A stretch of DNA of 64,000 bases, taken from the NCBI GenBank assembly GCA_003550325.1, contig QKWP01000763.1, forward strand, positions 106,145 through 170,144, in the 5' to 3' direction. The DNA is from Gigaspora rosea (taxonomy: Eukaryota; Glomeromycota; Glomeromycetes; Diversisporales; Gigasporaceae). The notes beneath the pieces are model-generated. The model saw nothing but the letters and a program-made list of their open reading frames with translations. It ran no database searches and was not told the origin of the DNA. The position numbers and the translations under genes were made by a program. Each line of letters begins with the position of its first letter. Position 1 is the stretch's first letter. Of this stretch, positions 44,985 through 54,469 are shown in pieces.

Positions 44985-46000
44985 TATCGTGCTACTAACT
45001 AACTACTAACTATTATGCTACTGCTACGCCGAAACGTTAGTACTATATATATATAAAAAAAAAACTATCATATACTAACTTTCGTGCTATGCCCGTTCTA
45101 GCTATGATCCATTCCAATCGTACTATGTTCATTCTAAAGAAAAGAACGAAGAACATTAGTACTAATTATATTAAAAAACCTATCTACTGTGCTATGTTTG
45201 TTCTGGCATGTTCTATTCATACTACATTCATTTTAAAGAAAAGAACGTAAGAACATACTGTAATATATTTATAAAAAAAAAATCTATCTATCGTGCTAGG
45301 TTTGTTCTAGCACGCACTTTCTATTTGTCTATTTGTACTATGTTTGTTCTAAAGGAAAGAACATAAAAACGTTAGTACTGTATATATTAAAAAAAAATTT
45401 ACTATAACCGTGCTACGTTCATCTGTTCTAGCTACGTTCTGTCCAATCGTACTACATTCATTCTAAAGAAATGAATATAAAAACGTTAGTACTGTAACAC
45501 ACTAATTTAAAAAAAAAATTACCGTCGTCTGTTCTAGCTAACTACCATGCTACGTCCATTTTAGCATGTTCCTAATTGTACTACCGGTACATTTGTTCTA
45601 AAGAAAAGAACGTAATAACTTTAGTACTGTATTAACCAATTATAAAAAAAAAATTACCATCATCCGTTCTAGCAGTGTTCTAGCTAACTACCATGCTACG
45701 TCCATTTTAAAGAATAGAATGTAAGAATGTTAGTACTGTAATAAACTACTTATATAAAAAAACAAAAAAAAAACTACTGTGACTGTGCTATATTCTTTTT
45801 AGTCAACTATTGTGCTATATCTGTTTTAAAGAAAAGTATGTAAGAACGTTAGTAATGCAATAAATTAATATAAAAAAAAGAAAAAATCTATATACCATGC
45901 TACGTTTGTTCTAGCACGTTCTATTCGTACTATGTTCATCCTAAAGAAAAGAACATAAGAACATTAGTACTGTAATAAAAAAAAAATAAAAATAAAAAAA
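44985..46000. repeat. ~115 bp satellite, about eight copies
   Basis: Units contain CATTCTAAAGAAAAGAACGT, AAGAACGTTAGTACTGTA and GTGCTACGTTTGTTCTAGCA. The AAAGAAAAGAA word falls at about 45137, 45235, 45352, 45463, 45600, 45710, 45829 and 45944 (spacing 98-137). It is non-coding. Confidence 0.82.
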
Positions 46001-46157
46001 ATAAAAACGAAGAATGGCTATAACTTTATATGAAGTCAAGGCTCTTCTAAACAATGACGGTTCTAAAAAATATATACAGTATTAAAATAAAAAAAAACAA
46101 ATAAACAAAAAAAATTTATTTATATGATCATTAATCTTTAATGTGATTGGCTGATCA

Positions 46158-46539
46158 TATGGGTCATGGACTAGAAAAACCTGTCTTTGACACTTTTTTA
46201 TCAATTTCGAGATTTTTGATTCAAATTAAAGTTCCGGTCTGTATCTATATGTATTTCACTTTTTACTATACGTTAATATAATCATTTATCAAGACATTTT
46301 AACTTGAATGTAAACCAATTTTTTAACAATCATGTTCTAAAAATAGATTTACAACCAAAAATTTACGACAGATTGGTCAATCAGTGTTTCATAATCACAT
46401 GACATTGTTTATTTAGTAATTGATATCTAAAAATAAACAAAAAATTCAGGGGTAAAATTTAGGTAATACAAACTATAATCGCCATTTTCTCAAAATGGAA
46501 ACCCCCTTCAAAGAGGATTTTCCTAGTCCATGACCCATA
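46158..46539. mobile_element. MITE (TATGGGT.GTGGACTAG ends), copy 1
   Basis: The ends TATGGGTCATGGACTAG and its inverse have flanks CA and TA. Interior words TCAGGGGTAAAATTTAGGTA, GCCATTTTCTCAAAATGGAA, TCACATGACATTGTTTATT are shared with the copy at 55073-55457. Confidence 0.75.
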
Positions 46540-47158
46540 TAAGGGTCGCCATGGCGATGGGTCACTATCTATAATTTTCCTTTAAATAAATAGCAAATAT
46601 AAAATCTTTTATAGATATAAAGCAAATACTATAGTATTTTATTTATTTGTATATATAATATAGTTAAATAATTATATATTACAAAAGTAAAAAGTTTTAA
46701 TTAATTTTTAATGATTTGCAAAATTAGTTTTAAATATATTTTTTTTAGTTTTATTTATTTATAAAAAATATATAAAAAATTAAAATTTAAAGGTAGAAAT
46801 TATAGAAAAAAATAAATAATATAGTAAAAAAAAAGGCAAATATTCTGATACAAATAAGTATTTTGTACAATTAGTTTTTTTAGCTATATTCTATTAAATA
46901 GAAGATTAATATAATTCAAATAATATAAAATTTATATAGTTTTATTTATTGAACTAAAAAAGTAAATAAAATTAAATACTATGGTTTATATATTTAAACT
47001 TTCTTTAAATTTTACTATATATTTTTTATTTAGATAAAATATAAAAAGAAGGTACAATTATACAATATAAAATATATAGTATACTATAATACCTATAATT
47101 TAAAAAAAATATAGCAGTTTTTAATAGAACATAATTACAAGTTATAAGGGTCTTTTTA
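46540..47158. other. AT-rich spacer, no gene seen
   Basis: Long A/T runs and TATATAAA-type simple sequence; no terminal repeats or open frames worth naming. Confidence 0.45.
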
Positions 47159-47162
47159 TTAA

Positions 47163-47691
47163 TTGATGATCCGCTAGTCATCAGGTGCATGATCACAGTG
47201 TAACGTGATGCAGATCACTATGTAAATACTATATATGTGAATGCTATGATCGTCCAAGGAAAAATATTTTTTTATTAAGTTAATTGATCTTGTCGACTAA
47301 TTGGAAGTTGTAGAGCCCGTCGTTGTGGTTCTAATGATAGTTAAATAATCCAAATCGGCCTAGTGGAAGCCAAGATATCTTTAAAAAACGCGTCAACGAC
47401 TATATAAAATCTCTATATAAACAATAGATTGTTTACATAGAAATTTTATATAGTCGTTGACGCGTTTTTTAAAGATATCTTGGCTTTCAATGGGCCGATT
47501 TGGATGATTTAACTACCATTAGAACCGCAACGACGAGCTCTACAACTTTCAATTAGTCGACAAGATCGATTAACTTAGTAAAAAAATATTTTTCCTTGGA
47601 CGATCGTAGCATTCACATATATAGTAATTTACATAGTGATCTGTGTTACGTTACACTATAATCATGCACCTGATGACTGGCGGATCATCAA
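47163..47691. mobile_element. foldback palindrome, copy 2
   Basis: The arms of about 255 bp are nearly perfect complements (CTAGTCATCAGGTGCATGAT against ATCATGCACCTGATGACTGG; GTCGACTAATTGGAAGTTGT; ATCCAAATCGGCC). They meet at about 47425 (AACAATAGATTGTTTACATA). The ends TTGATGATCCGC..GCGGATCATCAA lie between TTAA and TTAA. The higher arm identity suggests it is younger than copy 1 (20381-20936). Confidence 0.88.
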
Positions 47692-47744
47692 TTAACATAA
47701 ATTAATACATCAAAATATTCAACTAATTGTTAAACTAATACACA

Positions 47745-48115
47745 TAATTACGGATTATAGGATTCTCTTTATTAAGATAAATTAATATATCGGAATATTA
47801 CAACGATACTAAATATTATCTATAATTATTATTAAACTAATATGGGCTATAGGGTTCTCCAGAATATTATAACAATACTAAATACTATCTATAATCGTTA
47901 AACTAATATGGGTTATAGGGTTCTCCAGAATATTACAATGATACTAAATACTATCTATAATCGTTAAACTAATATGGGTTATAGGGTTCTCCGGAATATT
48001 ACAATGATACTAAATACTATCTATAATCATTAAACTAATACGGGTTATAGGGTTCTCATGAAAATAAATTAATAAAGCGAAATATTATAGCAATACTAAA
48101 TATTATCAATAATCA
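47745..48115. repeat. 66 bp tandem repeat
   Basis: AACTAATATGGGTTATAGGG starts at 47835, 47901, 47967 and 48033, an exact 66-base period, followed by TTCTCCAGAATATTACAATG and ATACTAAATACTATCTATAA. A diverged copy lies on each side. The inner copies are nearly identical, so expansion is recent. Confidence 0.88.
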
Positions 48116-48229
48116 TTAACAATCGTTCTTCTCTCCTTCATATGCTGAAACTAAACTCTTACATATTTGTATTTTTAATTTGTGTGGGTTTTAATCCCTC
48201 ATTTGGAATTTTAATCATTTAAAAGTGAC

Positions 48230-48410
48230 ACTAATGACGAAATTCCACCACCAATAATGGCGACACCAACAATGAAATTTCATCACAAATAATGGCAACA
48301 CCAACGACGAAATTCCACCACCAATAATAGCGATACCAACGACAAAATCCACTACCAGCAATAGCGAAATCTACCTCCAACAACAGCAAACCACTCGAAC
48401 AACATTTACC
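48230..48410. repeat. GACACCAACGACGAAATTCCACC minisatellite
   Basis: Irregular copies of ACGAAATTCCACCACCAATA and TGGCGACACCAACGA are spaced about 50 bases apart. On the other strand this is TTGGTGTCG / GGAATTTCGTC, the vocabulary of the arrays at 60.7-64.0 kb. Confidence 0.65.
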
Positions 48411-48839
48411 TGTAAAAAGAATAAAGTATTAATAATTGTTATTTGTGCACAGAATGACAAAAAAAAATACTTAGCGTTAAGTAATACTGGTTCGGTATAT
48501 TTAATGAATAATAAATTAAATTAGGGTTAAATAAACTCAGATTAAAGTCATAGAAGCTATTATACATGTATATATATAGTATATAATACATTAATAGCTT
48601 GAATGATTTTGCTATGAAAAAATAGATAGAAAAAACATAATCTAAATAAATAAATGTTTTAAATATCATATTCTAAATACCTCTAAATAAATAAATCATT
48701 TTTTTAAATTATATTTTAAATACTCTCTTACCTTCTTATTATCTAAATACATATCATCTTATGTAAGTACTAATGGCGAAAATAAAATGTCTAAGCACAA
48801 TATCTTAAACTTGGTGCTTACTTCTCAAAATTATTTCGG

Positions 48840-49572
48840 CTTTTAATTACTCATAGCGCTTAATAGTTAGATAGTTACATAGTATAATTGGTAAAGTAAA
48901 ATGAGCTCTACCAAAACAGAAGCCAAATGGGTTTGAAGGTTTTTTGATTTTTTTCTTACGTTCATGTTCAACTTGACAGATTGGTAATTTTTTTGAGCTT
49001 ATAAATTTTGCTATTATGAGTAAATTTCTTTTTTTAAAATAATTAAGCATTATTGAGAATTTTTTTCTAAAGCATTTACCGGTCAACTCCTTGGCCTTGA
49101 TGTGAATAGTGTTGAAGTGACTAATTGTAAAGCATAAAAACGAATGAAATATTATGTTAGTAGTACGTTAAAAGAATCTTAAAATCTGATTTGAAGTGCA
49201 ATAAATCCATAGCACTAGATCATATAAACATGGCATATGTACATGGATGACTTTGATACAAAAAATAGATAGAAAAAGTATAAATAAGTAGTAATGGCTG
49301 AGCCTTATTATATCATGTTTAATAGTTAGATAGTAAAATCAGCAAAGTATAAAATTTTTGGAATAATGAGCCTGGTTATGTCATGTTTAATATTTAGATA
49401 GTTATATAGTAGAATCGATAAGGTAAAATCTTTGGTAGAGCACTAAAGCAAAACGATCATGAAGTGCAATAAATCCATGCCATGCGATCGTATGAACTTG
49501 GTACAGAAAACCAGCGGTCGTATGAACCTGGCACAGAAAACTGACATGTAAAAAGGTTGTGTAAACTAATAC
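48840..49572. repeat. TTAATAGTTAGATAG repeat block (continues 51246-51540)
   Basis: Units of about 170-300 bp contain GAAGTGCAATAAATCCATAG, GATCGTATGAACTTGGCACA, CATGGATGACTTTGATACAA, AAAATAGATAGAAAAA and TTTAATAGTTAGATAG. The block is split by the hAT-like element 49581-51245 and resumes at 51246 with the same phrases. Minus-strand open frames (48847-49086, 49402-49629) are read-through. Confidence 0.7.
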
Positions 49573-49580
49573 AGCATGGA

Positions 49581-51245
49581 GAGGGATGGGAATTATACGG
49601 TATAATAAATATTGTAGTATAATAACCAAGTTATTATACCATATATTAACTATATAATAACTATATATATTACATACTTTTATTAAATTAAATATATAGT
49701 TTATATATTAATTAGCTTGTTTTTCTAATCATCAAAACATTATAAAATTACTGCTATTAATCTGTCATGTCCATAACAAGATATCTGATTGGTCATCTTT
49801 AGAAAATGTGGCCATTGTGTTATTTTTATATATGATCATAACGATATGTTAATAATGATGATAGAGTTAAACTTACCAATTTTGTCTATTTATATATTAT
49901 CTATATAATTTAATTTTTGGTTTAACATTTTTAATTGACTATAAACAAAAAAACTGTGATCATGTGGGAATTTCAAGTTTGTACACTTTACCATTTTGAA
50001 TTGGACATATTAAAATCCAAAAAAAACTTCTATAGAAATTTAGAGTTTGTGTATTTTACTTTTTTGTTTGCTATTTCCAAAAAACTGTGACCAGAATATA
50101 GAAAGTACTTTGGATTAAAGTTACTTTTTAAAGTTACTTTTCTAATTACAATATTACGAATTTTTGTTATTTTAAAGTTAAATCACTAAAGTTAGACTGG
50201 TTTATAGCATTATTTTTGACAGGAATATAAACTTGTTTCTTAACTAGTTTGTGCTAGACTTTTTAAAAACCTGACCAGGATTATGCCAGACATACTACTT
50301 TATATTTCTATTTAATTTTTTTTGTTATTTAATTGGTAGAAAAAATTTTGTGAATAGGTGATTATTATATATAATAGCAAAATGGATAATTATTTTGAAA
50401 TTCAATATTATATCTTGTGTATTATTATCCCTTAGATTGTAACACAGGCAAATTTGCCTGCGTATTTTAAAATTTTTAATAAAATTTTAAATATTGATTT
50501 TAGCCATATCTTTTCTAAGTAAAAAATATTCTTTGAGTTTTGTTTTAGTAACTTTGTTATAAATTTTTTTTAAAATCATTAGTAAACTTTAATATAATAA
50601 ATGTTTAAAGTTCTTGTATTGGCATTTTTACTATTAAAATTTTTCTTTAGATTTTTTCAAATTTTATATGTTCCCGTCTATAAAAAAAATCTTTACTTCT
50701 AATACAAGTCTTAATTTTTACAAGTAAATCATTAAAGTTGCAATAATGAAAGTTGTCATCCTTTATATAAACTACAATATTGTCTTAAGAACTATAGTTC
50801 TAAAACTAAAACTAAATAAGATCGCAGAAAAATTGTAATTAAATTTTTTAAAAAAATTTTTTCTTAAAATTATCTATTTTCAGCTTATATATAACTATAA
50901 TTTATTTTCTTATAATATAAAAACTAATTTTGCAAAAAAGTAATCCTTATTTTCAAATATAATTGTACAAAGTTTTATTTAATTATTTTAGCATTTTAAA
51001 AAAGTAAATCAGAGCTAAAAAAGTGCAAAAACGCAGGCAAATTTGCCTGTGTTCTACTACAATCCAAGGGATAGTATAATCAAGTATTTTTATTAAATAT
51101 AATATATTATTCTTAATTGTTATTGGTTAATTTTGTTACACTAAATATTATACCAATTATACGATATTACTTTAATTATACTATACCAATTATACGGTTA
51201 TTATACCATTTTTATTATATGGTATAATATAATTGCCCATCCCTA
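49581..51245. mobile_element. hAT-like element, 1.67 kb (AGGGATGGG ends)
   Basis: The ends GAGGGATGGGAATTATACGG and (inverted) TAGGGATGGGCAATTATATT carry the exact 8 bp duplication AGCATGGA (49573-49580 and 51246-51253). An intact repeat unit nearby (about 49249) shows CATGGATGACTTTG uninterrupted, which confirms the empty site. The interior is non-coding and contains a nested TA-element (50428-51071). It is related to 1113-1379. Confidence 0.92.
50428..51071. mobile_element. nested Tc1/mariner-like MITE (TCCCTT ends)
   Basis: The ends TCCCTTAGATTGTA and (inverted) TCCCTTGGATTGTA are each followed by ACACAGGCAAATTTGCCTGC, with TA on both sides (50426-50427 and 51072-51073). CAGGCAAATTTGCCTG is itself a perfect 16 bp palindrome, present once at each end. 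The 644 bp interior is non-coding. Confidence 0.85.
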
Positions 51246-51540
51246 AGCATGGATGACTTTGCTACAAAAATAGATAGAAAAAAAATAAATAAGTACTAAT
51301 GGTGGCGAAAATAAACTGTAGGTCGTGTTTAATAGTTAGATAGTAAAATTGATAAGGTATAAAATTTTTGGTATACTGAGCCGTGGTTATGTCGTGTTTA
51401 ATAGTAGATAGTTATAGTTTAATCGGTAAGATAAAATTTTTGTAGAGAGCAATAAAGCAACAAGTACAATAAATTCATAGCACGCGATCGTATGAACTTG
51501 GCACAGAAAAATGATTTGCAAAAGCTTGTGTAAGATACGG

Positions 51541-52335
51541 CATTTGATGCGGAATTTTGAACTGCCAATCAGATTATAGTTTTGTCTTATATTGTTTGTC
51601 TCTTAGTGTTTATCTCATCATACTGATACTGTTTATCTACACCATTCTATCTTATATATTGATTTTTTTTTTACTTATTTTTTTATTCAGCATTTTTTTT
51701 GTACATCAATTCTGTGTAATATTGTATACATCAATTTTGATCAACTAACATAAATCAAAAAATTAAAATAATATTAATAAATAAAAAGATAAAAAGTGAA
51801 TTGCATCGTAACTTGAATAGTTATTAGCACTTGGGTGATAAAAGTAGAGTTCTTTGGAAGGTACTTGCATAATTAAAATTTTCTGAATAGAAAAATATAC
51901 TAAAGTACTATAGCATAATTTATTATTAATTTAATGTTTGAATAGCTAAAGTATCCATAGATAATGCGACAAATAAAAGTCCGAAGGTCTAAAAAGTAAT
52001 GTATGTAACTTAAATAATAATTTCTGTCATAATGATGATGTAATAAGAAAAAGTAAATAAAGTATCAATTATTGTGTTTTCTGACTTCTTTTTTTTACTT
52101 TTAAAATTTGAAGTAGCTTGCTTATAAAGATACAATAAAGATAACAAGTTATATTGTAATAACCGGAAAAGAGTAGCTATTAGTAAAAGGAATAGAAAGT
52201 TTTATATAAATTCTTAATAGCCTTACCTATTGAACTCTCATTTAACAAGAACCCTTTTTTGTGTATATAATTTTATTTTGTAGTGTATTAAATCAGAATA
52301 TAGTATATATCAATACTAAATTTTAAATATTTCAG
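51541..52335. other. AT-rich spacer, no gene seen
   Basis: The 63-codon plus-strand frame at 51557-51748 is Ile/Leu/Tyr/Ser-rich throughout and looks like translated AT-rich DNA rather than a membrane protein. No repeat ends were recognised. Confidence 0.35.
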
Positions 52336-52339
52336 ATCA

Positions 52340-52880
52340 TTATAATATGGAGTATGTATTAAAAACATCTGACACGGTTTTTCTGAAATTTCACCAAAAA
52401 GTGGGAAATCCAGCTTACCCCCTCCAGAAGATCAGCAGTGTTTACTCCTTCCAAATCGGGATTGCGCCTACCTAATTGGAGTCGACGTCACGAGTAATCA
52501 TTTTGCTACAATGTAAACAGTGAATGACATGTCAGAGATTGTTCTAGAATATTCGTAGAAATTTCTTTTCTTTTATAAAATTAGGCGTAGTTTGTTAGTA
52601 TATATTTCTCTGCTATATAGTTTATATATAATGCTTTGGTAACAGTATTATATAATTTTTACATTCACACATTTCTTTTATGTGTTTGTTATAGATTAGT
52701 TTTTTTCTTATCTTTCTTCTTTTCTTTTTGTTGTATTTGGTATTTCGCTTAGGTTTTGTAGTTTTTACCCTTTTTTTTCTCTTCCCTTTTAAATTTCTTG
52801 CTTGTACCTTTTTTCTGTTTGGTTTTGGATTGAAATCACTCCGCCATTGAAGCTAGATGAGAAGGATTAACAAATCCTCA
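52340..52880 (-). pseudogene. unidentified protein-coding repeat, copy B
   Basis: Read on the minus strand from about 52872: NPSHLASMAE, a TGA, FQSKTKQKKGTSKKFKREEK. After a shift it reads VKTTKPKRNTKYNKKKRRKI, RKKLIYNKHIKEMCECKNY, ISDMSFTVYIVAK and TADLLEGVS (about 52440). Order and residues match copy A (23640-24440, plus strand), including the TGA at the same place after SM(A/I)E. The product would have been a Lys/Arg-rich, probably nuclear or nucleic-acid-binding protein; that is inference only. Confidence 0.5.
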
Positions 52881-53231
52881 AATGATTTTTTTTTTACAGT
52901 TGAATTTCAGATAAGGAATCTTTAAATAGTTCAAATTGTTGAGATAAACAAGGTTTATTACGATTTAGAAAAAGCTTTATAACGATGAAATATTACTATC
53001 AAATACGGGTAAACAATATGAAATTATATGAATGGTAAGTATTTTTACGCTATTACTACAAAACTGTTTTTTAAATGCTAATTGTATGAAGAGATCATAT
53101 AGAAATCTATTCAAGGTTTATAATAAAATGTTATGAATTAGAAAGTTCTCTGGCTTTATTTAAGACAAAATTTAGGGTCTTTTATACATTTCCGTTACGT
53201 ATGAATCTCTACTGGCAAATATATTTTGTAT

Positions 53232-53332
53232 GTCAAGTTAAAATGTGTCAGATCAAAATTCAGAGATTTCATTAGAGTTATTAGCAAACATTAGAAACAT
53301 TTTAATCTGACACGATATTAATTTGACACATT
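53232..53332. repeat. short imperfect inverted repeat
   Basis: TGTCAAGTTAAAATGTGTCA and (inverted) TGTCAAATTAATATCGTGTC, each followed by AGATYAAAAT, lie about 100 bases apart; probably a small MITE. TCTGACACG also occurs at about 52370. Confidence 0.45.
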
Positions 53333-53346
53333 AAATATGTACCGTA

Positions 53347-53807
53347 TAGTGATACAAATTGATAAAAAATTTTTAATCGATTAGTTGATAGATCATTTTA
53401 TCTAGCTAATCGATTAATTTAATAAATAATAAATGAAACTTGGTATATGTAAGGTAACAACTAAAACAGCATTCTTATATGATCGGTTGATAAATCAGTC
53501 AATTCATCGATTAGTGATTGATTAGTTGATTAATCAAATAAGTCGGGTCTGTAGGACCCCGAAATATACATAGATAGGTCAGGTTAATTATAGGGTTACT
53601 AAAAAAGGAAGGATCTGCACAAAAAACTTCAAAAATAAGCAAAAAAATTACTATAAATGGAAAGAATCTGCATAAAAAACCTCAAAAATAAGCAAACTCA
53701 TACCTGACCTATCTATGTATATTTCGGGGTCCTGGTCTGTGAAATTCAAATCGATTAGTGTCAACTTTACAACTAATTAATAATTTGTTTTTCGATTTGC
53801 ATCACTA
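53347..53807. mobile_element. hAT-like element (TAGTGAT.CAAAT ends)
   Basis: The ends TAGTGATACAAATTGA and (inverted) TAGTGATGCAAATCGA lie in flanks GTACCGTA (53339-53346) and GTATCATA (53808-53815), an 8 bp duplication with two transitions. The interior repeats ATCGATTAGTTGAT words. The AGGACCC MITE at 53553-53733 is nested inside. Its terminus matches that of the transposase-bearing hAT at 1-1031. Confidence 0.75.
53553..53733. mobile_element. AGGACCC MITE, copy 4
   Basis: The ends AGGACCCCGAAATATACATA and its near-perfect inverse have flanks GGTCTGT on both sides (seven bases exact; the eighth differs). The interior is about the same as copy 1 (14750-14928). TIR arms continue with GATAGGTCAGGT, so it folds into a long hairpin. 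Confidence 0.85.
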
Positions 53808-54469
53808 GTATCATATTGGACAATTTTATTGAATACTTGCTTAAAACCTTGTTTATATTTTGAAACTTTGTTTGATCATACTGAATCACCTTGGCACTAT
53901 GAATAATACGAATATCGAAAATATCTATATAGGTATATGCAAAGTATAGACTTACATTATTTGATATTACTAGTGAATTTATGACCGTGCAGGTTTCTTA
54001 TACAAATTTATATGCATTCACTAATTTGGAAGTAAAGCAATAAGTTTAATTTAGAAGTATAATTTTTAAATTAATTGCATAATAAATTTATATTTTTTAC
54101 GTAATAAGTAAGCTAGGCCATAATTATCAATAATTCTTTTAATTATGTGCTAATATATAATTGTGATGACCAATTTTTATTTACTTCAGAATCAGCTTAT
54201 AGTATTTTCGTGTATAAGTCAATTAATATCTCTAAACTAAATTAGTAAATATATGTTACCGATTAACAGATTTATACTATCATGCTACATAGAAAGATAA
54301 GGTAATAAATGGGTATATTCTCAATCATACAAATACGTTAATACATAATTTTAGGCTAAAATCTGCACAAAAGTTGACATGATTTTGAGTTATTTAGATT
54401 TGAAACAAAGTTTTTAAATTATGTAATTTGATTGGCTTGATTTTTGAAAGGGGCATGCCTTCTAGCTTA

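Noticed and set aside
44806..46560. Possible large element bounded by TGGCGACCC words around the 115 bp satellite
   Set aside because: Only nine bases match at the two ends and no flanking duplication was found.
44985..48110. Regular tandem arrays that might suggest CRISPR
   Set aside because: Units are contiguous and diverged with no unique spacers between conserved repeats, and the genome is eukaryotic.
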